Source: Alistipes sp.
Lineage (GTDB): Bacteria; Bacteroidota; Bacteroidia; Bacteroidales; Rikenellaceae
DNA length: 64,000 nucleotides
Direction: 5' to 3'
NCBI GenBank assembly: GCA_017547175.1
Contig: JAFYQI010000008.1
Coordinates: 372,001 to 436,000 of the forward strand
The notes beneath the pieces are model-generated. The model was not told the origin of the DNA, made no database searches, and was given only the letters and a program-made list of their open reading frames with translations. A program made the position numbers and the translations under genes. Below, piece by piece: positions 51,475 to 61,207 of the stretch (the stretch's first letter is position 1; every line of letters starts with the position of its first letter).

Positions 51475-54400
51475 ATGAAGAAAATATTGGGTATTTGCCT
51501 GAGCTTCGTTATGGCGATGTTCGTCCTTACGGCTTCGGCACAGACACAGTATAAGGGTACCGTAGTAGATGAACAGGGTCAGCCTGTTATCGGTGCTACA
51601 GTAGTAGTAAAGGGTACCACGATCGGTACCACGACGGGTGTGGATGGTGAGTTCGCCATCGCAGTGCCCGCCAAGGGTTTGGTTCAGATTTCGTTCATCG
51701 GTTATGTAACCGAGGAGATTGACAATCTGGCCACGACGAATATCGTTCTGAAGGAGGATCGTCAGAACATTGAGGAGGTAGTCGTTGTAGGTTACGGCTC
51801 GCAGAAGAAGGCCCACTTGACGGGTTCGGTTGCTACGGTTCCGATGGACAACATTCAGGATTTGGCTACGGGCGACCTCGCCTCGACGCTGTCGGGTCTG
51901 ATGCCGGGTGTATCGGTATCGGGTGGTGATGCTCGTCCGGGTGAGTCGGCAAAGATTTATGTACGTGGTGCCAATGATCTGGGTGCCATTGGCGTAAATG
52001 CTCAGGAGCCGCTCTACGTAATTGATGGTTACATCTACCCGAACGACGTGAAGGTAGGTAACACGTATCAGAACCTCGGTGCAGAGGCCTTCAACAACAT
52101 CGACCCCTCGATGATCGAGAACATCTCGGTACTGAAGGACGCCTCGGCTGCTGTGTATGGTTCGCGTGCAGCTAACGGTGTTATCCTCGTGACGACGAAG
52201 CGTGGTAAGCTGGGTGCCCCGACGGTATCGTACAGCGGTACGGTGGGTATTGCAGACACCTTCTCGCACCCCGACATGCTCAACACCTATGAGTATGGTC
52301 GTTTGTACAACGCCGTGATCGCTGCTGACCCGAAGAACACGCAGCTCAACAACCTGTATGATATCTTCCAACAGGATGAGTTGACGGCCATGAAGAGCCT
52401 GAACTACGATCTGCTGAACAAGTATTGGAAGACGGCCATTACGCACAAGCACTCGCTGAACGTATCGGGTGCTACGGAGAAGGCCAACTACTTCGCCGGT
52501 ATCTCGTACTACGATCAGGATGGTAACCTCGGCAAGCTCGACTACAACCGTTGGTCGTATCGTGCCGGTATCGACGTGAAGATCGGCCAGGGCCTGAAGG
52601 TTGGCGTACAGCTGTCGGGTGACTACGGTGAGAAGAACTCGCCCTTCATCAAGATTGGTGGTACGAACCAGGAGAAGGACTACAACCTGATGCTGCGTCG
52701 TCCGGGTTATATTCCCGAGTACATCAACGGCCTGCCCATTGCACCTTATGGTGTAAGCAACGACCTGGTAAACAACGATCAGGACTACCACTTCGACGCC
52801 ATGCAGAACCTGGGTGATTACCAGCGCAACATGAACTCGAACATGACCATTGGTCTGAATGCAACGTACGATTTTGGTACGCTGTGGAAGCCTCTCCAGG
52901 GCCTGACCGTTCGCGGTTCGTACTCGAAGTCGATCGCCAACGACAAGACCAACTACGAGGGCACCTACTACACGCTCTATAAGATGAACGTACGTAGCGG
53001 TTCGGGTGAGCACCTTTACACGCCGACCTACGCGGTTGACGGCGATGCTTATGCCGCGCTGCTCAGCGAGACGAACATCATTCCGGTACACGATGGTGCT
53101 GTGATTACGAATGGTGGTGCCGATGACGCTCCGGGTTACCTGGGTCGTACGATGACGCGCACGGATAACTACCAGGCCAACTTCCAGGTTAACTATGCTC
53201 GTGACTTCGGCAAGCACTCGGTAGGTGCCATGTTCTCGATCGAGCGTTCGGAGTCGGAGTCGGAGTATCTGACCGGCTCGGTAACCGATGCTTATTCGTT
53301 TGGTTCGGGTCAGTCGAATGCCGTAGGTCCGAACACGACGCCGACGACCGAGTTCAAGCGCTACGAGGCCGGTTCGCTCTCGTACCTGGGCCGTATCAAC
53401 TACGCATACGACGACAAGTACCTCGTTGAGCTGCTCGTTCGTTCGGATGCCTCGACGAAGTTCTCGCCCACCAACTACTGGGGTTACTTCCCCTCGGCTT
53501 CGCTCGGTTGGGTTGTATCGAAGGAGAGCTGGTTTGCTGACAATGTAAAGTGGGTTGACTTCCTGAAGGTTCGCGGTTCGTTCGGTATGACCGGTCGTGA
53601 TAACCTGACCGCTTGGCAGTGGCAGCCCTACTACGCCATGGATAAGGATAAGGGTGCCATCTTTGGCCTGGATCCCATGGAGTATGCAGGTAGCCGCATC
53701 ACGCTCAACAAGAACAACGCCGCTTTGAACCCCGACGCACACTGGGACAAGTCGTACAAGATGAACGTGGGTGTTGATTTCAACGTGCTGGAGAACCGTC
53801 TCGGTTTCGTAATCGAGGGTTACAAGCAGTGGGATCGCGAGATGCTCATGCCCTACCAGGCTACGCTGCCCTCGACCGTAGGTAACCAGTCGGCTTACAT
53901 GAACGTCGGTGAGATGGATTCGTGGGGCGTTGAGTTCTCGGCCAACTGGAGCGACCGCATTGGTAAGGACTTCAAGTATAAGATTGGTGTAAACACGGGT
54001 TACTCGGACAACGAGGTTCTCTTCAGACCTTGGAAGATGGATCAGAGCACCTACCGTTCGGTAATTCCGGGCCGTCGCACCGATATGGGTACCTGGGGTA
54101 TGCAGTGCATCGGTATGTTCCGCACGTTCCAGGATATCGAGGAGTACTTCGAGACCTATAACATCTCGACCTACATGGGCAAGACGAAGGACCAGATGCG
54201 TCCCGGTATGCTGATGTATAAGGATGTTCGCTCGTGGAATGAGTCGACGTCGACCTATGGTGGTCCCGACGGTATCGTTGACCGCGACCTCGACCAGGTA
54301 CAGCTCTCGAATCGCTCGAACCCCTACGGCCTGACGGCTAACCTGAACGCTGAGTGGAAGGGTCTGTCGCTGACGGCTCAGATCTCGGCTTCGTGGGGTG

Positions 54401-54840
54401 GCTACTCGTTCGTTCCTACGTCGGCTATCTCGATCAGCAAGACGGAGCTCGAGTACCTGAACATGCCTTCGTTCTGGAACGTGGACAACATGTTCTCGTA
54501 TCAGGATGTATATGACGCTGCCGGTAACCTCGTAGTAGCCGAGAACCGCAATGGTCACTACCCGAACCTAGCTTACTCGGATGTAAACTCGGTAAACTCG
54601 ACCTTCTGGCGCATCAGCGGTACGCGCGTTCGTCTAAACCGCTTGACGCTGGCCTACTCGCTCCCGAAGAAGTGGCTGACGCCGATTGGTATCTCGGCCG
54701 TTCGCGTAAACGTAACGGGTCAGAACATTTGCGACTTCTACAACCCCTATCCGGAGAAGTTCATGGATCCGATGGCAGGTTCGTATGGCGCATATCCGAC
54801 GCTGCGTAAGTTTACGATTGGTCTTAATGTAACCTTCTAA
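51475..54840 (+). CDS. SusC/RagA-family TonB-dependent outer-membrane transporter (right uptake operon)
   Basis: 1121 residues, paralogue of the 44239-47601 product and of the same length within one residue. Same plan: signal MKKILGICLSFVMAMFVLTASA, regulatory beta-sandwich (YKGTVVDEQGQPVIGATVVV), EEVVVVGYGSQKK, plug with YGSRAANGVILVTTKRG, barrel ending in TIGLNVTF. Differences concentrate in barrel loops (for example 480-560 and 870-930 regions), as expected if the two channels take different oligosaccharides. Followed after 14 bases by its SusD gene. Confidence 0.96.
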   Translation: MKKILGICLSFVMAMFVLTASAQTQYKGTVVDEQGQPVIGATVVVKGTTIGTTTGVDGEFAIAVPAKGLVQISFIGYVTEEIDNLATTNIVLKEDRQNIEEVVVVGYGSQKKAHLTGSVATVPMDNIQDLATGDLASTLSGLMPGVSVSGGDARPGESAKIYVRGANDLGAIGVNAQEPLYVIDGYIYPNDVKVGNTYQNLGAEAFNNIDPSMIENISVLKDASAAVYGSRAANGVILVTTKRGKLGAPTVSYSGTVGIADTFSHPDMLNTYEYGRLYNAVIAADPKNTQLNNLYDIFQQDELTAMKSLNYDLLNKYWKTAITHKHSLNVSGATEKANYFAGISYYDQDGNLGKLDYNRWSYRAGIDVKIGQGLKVGVQLSGDYGEKNSPFIKIGGTNQEKDYNLMLRRPGYIPEYINGLPIAPYGVSNDLVNNDQDYHFDAMQNLGDYQRNMNSNMTIGLNATYDFGTLWKPLQGLTVRGSYSKSIANDKTNYEGTYYTLYKMNVRSGSGEHLYTPTYAVDGDAYAALLSETNIIPVHDGAVITNGGADDAPGYLGRTMTRTDNYQANFQVNYARDFGKHSVGAMFSIERSESESEYLTGSVTDAYSFGSGQSNAVGPNTTPTTEFKRYEAGSLSYLGRINYAYDDKYLVELLVRSDASTKFSPTNYWGYFPSASLGWVVSKESWFADNVKWVDFLKVRGSFGMTGRDNLTAWQWQPYYAMDKDKGAIFGLDPMEYAGSRITLNKNNAALNPDAHWDKSYKMNVGVDFNVLENRLGFVIEGYKQWDREMLMPYQATLPSTVGNQSAYMNVGEMDSWGVEFSANWSDRIGKDFKYKIGVNTGYSDNEVLFRPWKMDQSTYRSVIPGRRTDMGTWGMQCIGMFRTFQDIEEYFETYNISTYMGKTKDQMRPGMLMYKDVRSWNESTSTYGGPDGIVDRDLDQVQLSNRSNPYGLTANLNAEWKGLSLTAQISASWGGYSFVPTSAISISKTELEYLNMPSFWNVDNMFSYQDVYDAAGNLVVAENRNGHYPNLAYSDVNSVNSTFWRISGTRVRLNRLTLAYSLPKKWLTPIGISAVRVNVTGQNICDFYNPYPEKFMDPMAGSYGAYPTLRKFTIGLNVTF

Positions 54841-54854
54841 AGCACTCGAAAAGT

Positions 54855-57188
54855 ATGAAAATCAAGAATATTAAAATTGTAGGTCTTGCTCTGCTCGCCT
54901 CGGTCGGATTTGTTGCGTGCAGCACGGACTTTCTCGAAGAAAAGCAAAACTACGATTACACGACTCCCGACGGCGTTTATAACGACTACGTTGGTTCGGT
55001 TGGCCGTGTAAACGACTGTTACTCGTTCTGCCTTCCCAACCCGGGTGGTGATCCGGGATGGCGTTACACCTCGACCGGTAAGGCTGACGTATGGTCGAAG
55101 TGTACGGAGGAGTTCGCGGGCTTTGGCGTATTTGTCGATCCGCAGAACGAGCTCAACGTGCTTTCGGGCACGGCAGTGCCTGACTACTACCAGGGTGCCG
55201 GTCCGGATAACATCCAGAACAACGTTTGGGGTTTCATCCGCAACATCAACGATGCCATCATCGGTATCGAGGGTGGTGGCCTGACGCAGGATCAGAAGAA
55301 CGAGCTGACCGGTCAGCTTTACTTCCTGCGCGCATGGCGCTACTGGCTGCTGGTTAAGTGGTATGGTGGTGTACCCATCATTACCGACCTGCCCGCTTTT
55401 GATGACAGCGCCGACAGACCTCGTGCTTCGGCTCGTGAGTGTATCGAATTCATCGTATCGGATCTGGACAAGGCTGCCGACCTGCTGCAGGACGCTACGG
55501 GTGCCGGCCAGTGGAAGACGGGTAAGAACTACGGTCGCATCACAACGGGTACGGCACTGGCTCTGAAGGGTCGCGTACTGACCTGGTGGTGCTCGCCGCT
55601 CTTCAACCGTGAGGGCGACAAGGCTCGCTACGAGGAGGTTTATCAGATCATGAAGGAGGACATGGCTCGCATCCAGGCTTGTGGCTACGGTCAGTACCGT
55701 ACGACGGGTTGGGGTCAGACCATCAAGGACTGGGCCAACATGTTCAACGTACTGTCGGCTCCCCACAGCTCGGGTGCTCTTGAGGAGGTATTCTTCGCAC
55801 GTTTCAACCAGGTTCCTGATGGTGGTTCGGGTGCCCCCGACTACAAGCGCGGTAACACCTGGGAGCATTCGATTCGTCCGTCGAACACGCTCGGTGGCGG
55901 TGGTGTAACGCCTTCGGCCATGATGGTTGACCTCTTCCCGATGGCTGACGGCAAGCGTCCCGCTTCGTACGACAGCTACACGACGCTCGAGTCGTCGTCG
56001 ATTGCTTACGATGCTCAGCACCCCTTCCTGAACCGTGACCTACGTTTCTACCGCACGTTCGGTTTCCCGGGTATCGCATGGCCGATGTCGGGTGACCCGC
56101 GCAACACGGACAACATGAACCCCTACAATGGTAGCGACTATATTCTGTGGAACTACCTATGGTACATCGACGAGTCGAAGGTTAATGATCCGCTGTCGAG
56201 CGAGACCTACGGTGCCGATAACCTGCTGGGTAACGCGAAGGGTATGTATGTAACGAAGCGTTCGACGGGTGACAAGTATCCCTACGCTTACGACCAGAAC
56301 AACGGTTTCAAGCTCTGCTACCAGAACTGGATGGAGCTTCGCTACACGGAGGTAATGCTCAACTTTGCTGAGGTTGCTGCCGGCGCCGGCCATCTGGCGG
56401 AGGCTGAGGAGCAGCTGCAGCTGGTACGTCGTGCTGCCGGTTACGCAGCTACGTCGGACGAGCAGGAGAAGGGTGCTGCTGCACTGGGTATCACCTACAC
56501 GAACTATGGTCTGCCCGATATCAGCACGGAGGAGAAGATGATGGCTGCCATTCTCTATGAGCGCCAGATTGAGTTTGCTTACGAGGGTAAACGTTTCGAC
56601 GACATGCGTCGTTGGCTGCTCTTCGACGGTGGTGTAAACTTCGCGTCGATTGGCGCCAAGCCGCTGACGGGTTGGGGTGGCAACACCTGCAACTACCTCG
56701 GCTTCAAGCCTTTCAACGGCCAGCGTCGTAACAATATGGAGTTCCAGGTTAAGCCGAGCATCAACGGTGGTATCGGTGGCAAGACGTGGGCTAACGGCGA
56801 CTACGATGGTACGCCCGACCCGATTGCCAAGCACTACATGCAGGCAAACGGCGTAGATTACAAGGCATTTGAGAGCTGGCGTAACGGCCTGAAGGTGCAG
56901 CCCAATAACATGGGTCGCCACGACAACACGAAGCTGGATACAGCTCTCGAGAAGCTCAAGACTGACTTCTACGAGCCCTACCTGCAGCGTAAGGAGAAGA
57001 AGGGTGATGCCCTGACCTCGAACAACACGACCGAGGGCATGGTTATTACCTTCCTGCCGCGCTACTACTTCCTCGGTTTCGCAACTAGCATTCAGACGAA
57101 GAACCCCGCTCTGGTGCAGACCGTAGGTTGGGAGGATACGTTCGGTGGCAGCAACCTGTTTGACCCGCTGGCTGAGCCTGTTAAGTAA
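54855..57188 (+). CDS. SusD/RagB-family surface glycan-binding lipoprotein (right uptake operon)
   Basis: 777 residues, paralogue of the 41875-44226 product. Lipoprotein signal MKIKNIKIVGLALLASVGFVAC, SusD core (NNVWGFIRNINDAIIGIEGG, QLYFLRAWRYWLLVKWYGGVP), then YTEVMLNFAEVAAG and YERQIEFAYEGKRFDDMRRW. It has an extra stretch near residues 525-550 (EQEKGAAALGITYTNYGLPDI) that the left copy has in shorter form. Cell-surface glycan capture with the adjacent SusC. Closed by a hairpin terminator. Confidence 0.94.
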   Translation: MKIKNIKIVGLALLASVGFVACSTDFLEEKQNYDYTTPDGVYNDYVGSVGRVNDCYSFCLPNPGGDPGWRYTSTGKADVWSKCTEEFAGFGVFVDPQNELNVLSGTAVPDYYQGAGPDNIQNNVWGFIRNINDAIIGIEGGGLTQDQKNELTGQLYFLRAWRYWLLVKWYGGVPIITDLPAFDDSADRPRASARECIEFIVSDLDKAADLLQDATGAGQWKTGKNYGRITTGTALALKGRVLTWWCSPLFNREGDKARYEEVYQIMKEDMARIQACGYGQYRTTGWGQTIKDWANMFNVLSAPHSSGALEEVFFARFNQVPDGGSGAPDYKRGNTWEHSIRPSNTLGGGGVTPSAMMVDLFPMADGKRPASYDSYTTLESSSIAYDAQHPFLNRDLRFYRTFGFPGIAWPMSGDPRNTDNMNPYNGSDYILWNYLWYIDESKVNDPLSSETYGADNLLGNAKGMYVTKRSTGDKYPYAYDQNNGFKLCYQNWMELRYTEVMLNFAEVAAGAGHLAEAEEQLQLVRRAAGYAATSDEQEKGAAALGITYTNYGLPDISTEEKMMAAILYERQIEFAYEGKRFDDMRRWLLFDGGVNFASIGAKPLTGWGGNTCNYLGFKPFNGQRRNNMEFQVKPSINGGIGGKTWANGDYDGTPDPIAKHYMQANGVDYKAFESWRNGLKVQPNNMGRHDNTKLDTALEKLKTDFYEPYLQRKEKKGDALTSNNTTEGMVITFLPRYYFLGFATSIQTKNPALVQTVGWEDTFGGSNLFDPLAEPVK

Positions 57189-57208
57189 TTGACAAGCCAT
57201 CCATAAAC

Positions 57209-57240
57209 AAAAAGAGCGACCTTTCGAGGTTGCTCTTTTT
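57209..57240 (+). terminator. Terminator of the right SusC/D operon
   Basis: AAAAAGAGC/GCTCTTTTT arms plus inner ACCT/AGGT around a TTCG loop, one mismatch between; ends in a T-run. Confidence 0.9.
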
Positions 57241-57415
57241 TGTTGTAATCCTGATATTTCCGCCACTACCAAACAAAAGATGAACGTAATTTCAACGAAT
57301 TTGGTCAACACTTCTAAAAACAAATACTATTTATCGAAAAAAACGCCTATTAATTTGTAAGTTGGAATCCATATTACTCCATTTGTAATGGATATTGAAA
57401 ATTATACTCAACACA

Positions 57416-57423
57416 TATCTTTA
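57416..57423 (+). promoter_or_regulatory. Possible relic promoter of the collapsed susC
   Basis: TATCTTTA, one base off TAnnTTTG, with TTG 18 nt upstream (57395-57397). Confidence 0.35.
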
Positions 57424-57455
57424 TTCACTTTTTTTAACCACTTAACTACAAAAAC

Positions 57456-57628
57456 ATGAAGAATTTTTACAATCATGTTGCGGCGTTTGCTCGAAAGTTA
57501 ACCTTCGTGGTTGCCTTTCTTTCAATCTCCGCATTCGCGTTTGCACAGCAGCGCGTGACCGGTACGGTAACCGATCAAAACGGTGAACCGGTAATCGGTG
57601 CAAGTGTTATCGTAAAGGGTTCGACGGT
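57456..57628 (+). pseudogene. 5' relic of a susC gene
   Basis: An intact SusC start: signal peptide (MKNFYNHVAAFARKLTFVVAFLSISAFAFA) and the first 27 residues of the regulatory beta-sandwich (QQRVTGTVTDQNGEPVIGAS to VKGST). Homology then stops and the frame runs on as unrelated sequence to a stop at 57713. The rest of the roughly 1000-codon gene is missing, and the DNA continues directly as part of a susD gene in another frame. Signal differs from the two intact SusC proteins nearby, so this is from another system. Confidence 0.87.
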
Positions 57629-58381
57629 CTGTACTACTTCTATGGTAAGATCGACGGCATTGGTGCCATGGAGATGGGTACCGACCTTTGGGATAGCGAA
57701 GGTAAGGAGGTAGGCTTCACGCGCTACGACAGCAACATGAATACCAACATGGGTACGTTGAAGGTGCTGTGGAACGGTTTCTATGCTTCGATTAACTATT
57801 GTAACACGGCCATCTACTATGCACCCATGGTGCAGGGTTACGCTTCGGAGGAGGAGCTGAACGCCAAGTTGGCCGAGGCTTACTTCCTGCGCGGTTGGTC
57901 GAACTGGCATATCGTAGAGCAGTTCGGTAAGGTAGTACTGCGCACCGAGCCCTCGTCGATCTACTGGATCAAGAACAACCAGAAGTGGCCGGGTGATGTG
58001 CCCATCATCCGTTTGGGTGAGATCTACCTCGTTGCTGCTGAGGCCGCTCTGCGCTACAACAACGACCAGGCTACGACTCTGAAGTATGTTCAGCCGATCC
58101 GCAACCGTGCTGCCGTTACCGGCCGTCAGGCTGAGATGGCTGTATCGCAGTCGGATATGACGCTTGACTTCATCCTGGCCGAGCAGGCTCGTGAGCTGTC
58201 GGGTGAGCAGGTACGTTGGTACGACATGAAGCGTCACGGCAAGCTGACGAAGGAGTATCTGGCTAAGACCAACCCGAACATCCTGAACTTCGACAATGCA
58301 AAGCACCAGGTACGTCCCATCCCGCAGTCGTATCTTGACGCTATTGCCAACGCTGCCGAGTTCGGTAACAACGGCTACTAA
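57629..58381 (+). pseudogene. Internally deleted susD relic
   Basis: From about 57629 the frame of 58381 reads LYYFYGKIDGIGAMEMGTD, then NGFYASINYCNTAIYYAPMV and KLAEAYFLRGWSNWHIVEQFGKV, which is the TPR-like middle of a SusD. After LRTEPS (about 57957) it jumps to SIYWIKNNQKWPGDVPIIRLGEIYL, normally some 200-250 residues later, and ends normally (PIPQSYLDAIANAAEFGNNGY). Thus the signal, N-terminus and a central block are missing although the last junction is in frame. A 237-residue frame from the ATG at 57668 remains open but lacks any export signal. Confidence 0.86.
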
Positions 58382-58402
58382 TCGATATACGATTTTAACA
58401 GC

Positions 58403-58430
58403 AGAGGGTGTCCGCAGGCACCCTCTTTTT
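58403..58430 (+). terminator. Terminator after the susD relic
   Basis: AGAGGGTG/CACCCTCT, 8-nt loop, T-run. It has outlived the gene it served. Confidence 0.8.
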
Positions 58431-58562
58431 GTTGGTTTTGAAAGGTATGGGCAGGCCTATTCGGTGGTTGTCCTCGTCACCTCGACCACACGGTTTCGGC
58501 CACTTCACCGCGCCAAAAGGTCGTTTCACCGCGATTTTATAGGACATTTCGGTTAATTTGGA

Positions 58563-58570
58563 TATCTTTG
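58563..58570 (+). promoter_or_regulatory. Candidate -7 element for the PL1/DUF3826 operon
   Basis: TATCTTTG; start near 58577 with a leader of about 37 bases. -33 element unclear. Confidence 0.5.
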
Positions 58571-58613
58571 TGAAAAATTTAACATCAACCACGAAGCTAA
58601 CTAACACAGTCCT

Positions 58614-60344
58614 ATGAGAAAATTATTGTTTTTTTTGCTACTGATCGGCTTTAGCCTTTCGGCCATGGCGCAATACCCGTCACTCACGCCCGAGGCCCGT
58701 GCAAAAGCCGGTCAAGTGCTGGGTGGAGCTCACAAAGCCTCGGCCGAGGCTTGGCAAAAAGCCCTTCCGATCGTTAAACAGCAAGCCCTCGAGGGTCGTC
58801 CTTATGTGCCTTGGGCACACCGCCCCTACGACCTGATGCAGGCCGAGATTCCCGCCTTCCCAGGTGCCGAGGGTGGCGGTATGTACACCGTAGGTGGTCG
58901 TGGCGGTAAGGTGCTGACGGTCACCAACCTCAACGACAGTGGCGAGGGTTCGTTCCGCTGGGCTTGCGAGCAGGGTGGCGCCCGCATCGTTGTCTTCAAC
59001 GTGTCGGGTATCATCAAGCTCGAGACGCCGATCGTCGTACGCGCACCTTATATTACTATTGCCGGTCAGACAGCTCCGGGTGATGGTGTCTGCATCGCCG
59101 GTCAGTCGTTCCAGATCGACACGCACGACGTGATCATCCGCCACATGCGTTTCCGCCGCGGTGAGACCATGTCGTGGCACCGTGAGGACTCCTTCGGTGG
59201 TAACCCCGTGGGTAATATCATGATCGACCACTGTTCGTGCACGTGGGGGCTGGACGAGAACATCTCCTTCTACCGCCACATGTACGACTCGAGCGAAGGC
59301 TACTACCAGGCTCGTTCGGAGAAGCTGCCGACGGTTAATGTCACGATTCAGAACACCATTTCGGCCAAAGCCCTCGATACCTACAACCACTCGTTTGGTT
59401 CGACACTCGGTGGTGAGAACGCCTCGTTCATGCGCAACCTCTGGGCCTCGAACGTAGGTCGTAATCCCTCGGTAGGTTGGAACGGCGTCTTCAACTTCGT
59501 GAACAACGTCATCTTTAACTGGCACATGCGCACGGTGGACGGTGGCGACTACACGGCCATGTTCAACATGATCAACAACTACTACAAGCCCGGTCCGGCT
59601 ACGCCGAAGGGCAGCCCCGTATCGCACCGCATTGTTAAGCCCGAGACGGGTCGCTCAAAGCATCCCTACAAGGTCTATGGTCGTGTCTATGCGCACGGTA
59701 ACATCGTGGAGGGTTCGCCCGAGGTGACGGCCGACAACTGGAACGGTGGTATCCAGGTCGAAGGTCGTCACGACGCTGGTGAGTATACCAATCAGATTCG
59801 TGCCAACCAGCCTTTCCAGATGCCCTATGTACGCATCATGTCGGCAGACGAGGCATACAACTATGTGTTGAACAACGTTGGTGCTACAATCCCCTGCCGC
59901 GACAAGGTGGATGAGATCATCGTCAACGAGGTTCGCACGGGCGAGATCTACTACGAGAAGAAGCTCCCGAAGGAGAATCCCTACGGCGACACGTGGGGGC
60001 TGGCCGAGAAGTCGCAGAAGGCTGACGGCACGTTCCGCTACCGCCGCTTCGACAACGATTCGTACAAGTTGGGTATCATCACCGATCCCCGTCAGATGGG
60101 TGGCTATCCGGAGTACAAGGGTAAGCCCTATCTCGATACAGACATGGACGGTATGCCCGATGCTTGGGAGCAGCAAAACGGTCTGAATCCGAACGACGCT
60201 TCGGACGCCAACGGTGACTGCACGGGCGACGGCTACACGAACATCGAGAAGTACATCAACGGTATCTCGACCGAGCACTACACCAACTGGCGCGATCTGA
60301 ACAACAACTACGACACGCTTGCTGCCAAGGGCAAGCTGATGTAA
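58614..60344 (+). CDS. Pectate lyase-like polysaccharide lyase (PL1 type)
   Basis: 576 residues with a signal peptide (MRKLLFFLLLIGFSLSAMA). The mature domain starts at IPAFPGAEGGGMYTVGGRGG and has the beta-helix landmarks VVFNVSGIIKLE, YITIAGQTAPGDGV, VIIRHMRFRRGE and IMIDHCSCTWGLDE (calcium and catalytic-Arg region). It should cut polygalacturonate by beta-elimination. A C-terminal calcium-binding repeat (DTDMDGMPDAWEQQNG and DANGDCTGDGYTNIEKY) follows, as in Bacteroides surface lyases. Paired with a DUF3826 gene 34 bases downstream, a pairing common in pectin loci. Confidence 0.9.
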   Translation: MRKLLFFLLLIGFSLSAMAQYPSLTPEARAKAGQVLGGAHKASAEAWQKALPIVKQQALEGRPYVPWAHRPYDLMQAEIPAFPGAEGGGMYTVGGRGGKVLTVTNLNDSGEGSFRWACEQGGARIVVFNVSGIIKLETPIVVRAPYITIAGQTAPGDGVCIAGQSFQIDTHDVIIRHMRFRRGETMSWHREDSFGGNPVGNIMIDHCSCTWGLDENISFYRHMYDSSEGYYQARSEKLPTVNVTIQNTISAKALDTYNHSFGSTLGGENASFMRNLWASNVGRNPSVGWNGVFNFVNNVIFNWHMRTVDGGDYTAMFNMINNYYKPGPATPKGSPVSHRIVKPETGRSKHPYKVYGRVYAHGNIVEGSPEVTADNWNGGIQVEGRHDAGEYTNQIRANQPFQMPYVRIMSADEAYNYVLNNVGATIPCRDKVDEIIVNEVRTGEIYYEKKLPKENPYGDTWGLAEKSQKADGTFRYRRFDNDSYKLGIITDPRQMGGYPEYKGKPYLDTDMDGMPDAWEQQNGLNPNDASDANGDCTGDGYTNIEKYINGISTEHYTNWRDLNNNYDTLAAKGKLM

Positions 60345-60378
60345 GCTAAAACAGAAAACCCATCAAAAAACTATAGCG

Positions 60379-61056
60379 ATGAAAAAACTCTTATTTTCGT
60401 TGTTGCTGCTCGCCTCGTGGCTGACAGCTGCAGCCGTAGAGCTCAAAAGCGAGGGTCGTGACACTGCCTATGTGGAGACAATCGTAAAGCGCTCGGAGAA
60501 AATCGTCAACAAACTCGACATCCAGGATGAGCAGGTGCGTCAGGATGTACTGCACATCATTGCCAACCGCTACTTCGAGCTGAACGACATCTACGAGGCT
60601 CGCGATGCCCGTAAGGCCGAGTTCAAGGCAATGAACCTGCCCCAGGAGTACCAGAAGCTCGCGTCGGATTTCGTGCGCTACGAGTGTGATTCGAAACTCT
60701 ATCGCTCGCACTTCGCCTTCCCCGCAACGCTCGCCATCTACCTTACGCCTGAGCAGGTTACGGCTGTCATCGACGGCATGACCTATGGCGTGGTAAAGGT
60801 GACCTATGATTCGCATTTGGACATGATCCCGAGCCTGACCGAGGAGGAAAAGGCCCAGATCGAGGCTTGGCTCATCGAGGCGCGCGAATTTGCCGTTGAC
60901 GCCGAGAATTCGAACAAGAAGCACGAGGCCTTCGGCAAGTACAAGGGTCGTATCAACAACTACCTCTCGAAGCGCGGCTACGACCTTAAGGCGGAGCGCG
61001 TAGCCTGGTACAAGCGCATCGAAGAACGCAAAGCCAAGGAGGCACAAGACAAGTAA
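60379..61056 (+). CDS. DUF3826 family secreted protein
   Basis: 225 residues with a signal peptide (MKKLLFSLLLLASWLTAAA). The mature protein is helical and charged: YVETIVKRSEKIVNKL, RYFELNDIYEARDARK and KYKGRINNYLSKRGYDLK, all typical of DUF3826. The family occurs in Bacteroidetes beside pectate lyases and has no assigned function; a periplasmic helper or binding role for pectin fragments is inference. Second gene of the lyase operon. Confidence 0.85.
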   Translation: MKKLLFSLLLLASWLTAAAVELKSEGRDTAYVETIVKRSEKIVNKLDIQDEQVRQDVLHIIANRYFELNDIYEARDARKAEFKAMNLPQEYQKLASDFVRYECDSKLYRSHFAFPATLAIYLTPEQVTAVIDGMTYGVVKVTYDSHLDMIPSLTEEEKAQIEAWLIEAREFAVDAENSNKKHEAFGKYKGRINNYLSKRGYDLKAERVAWYKRIEERKAKEAQDK

Positions 61057-61109
61057 TAAATAGTTGTGTAAAGTCACAACCAACCGCTACTCCTAGTACG
61101 TAAAAACAG

Positions 61110-61146
61110 ATCAGGGTGTCTGAACTTAGTTGTCAGACACCCTGAT
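61110..61146. terminator. Terminator between DUF3826 and glsB genes
   Basis: Perfect 14-nt arms (61110-61123 and 61133-61146) with a 9-nt loop; T-rich on both sides, so it can serve both convergent units. Confidence 0.88.
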
Positions 61147-61207
61147 TTATGTTTTAGCCTCACACAAAAGGCCGCATCCCGCATCGGGGCTATCGCCTTT
61201 TTCCAAT

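Noticed and set aside
49858..54558. A 1566-codon minus-strand frame opposite the right lipoprotein and SusC
   Set aside because: Same artefact as on the left side; parts of the translation resemble the other antisense frame only because the sense genes are paralogues.
57668..58381. The susD relic as a functional 237-residue protein
   Set aside because: No signal peptide or lipobox, and both the N-terminal part and a central block of SusD are missing.
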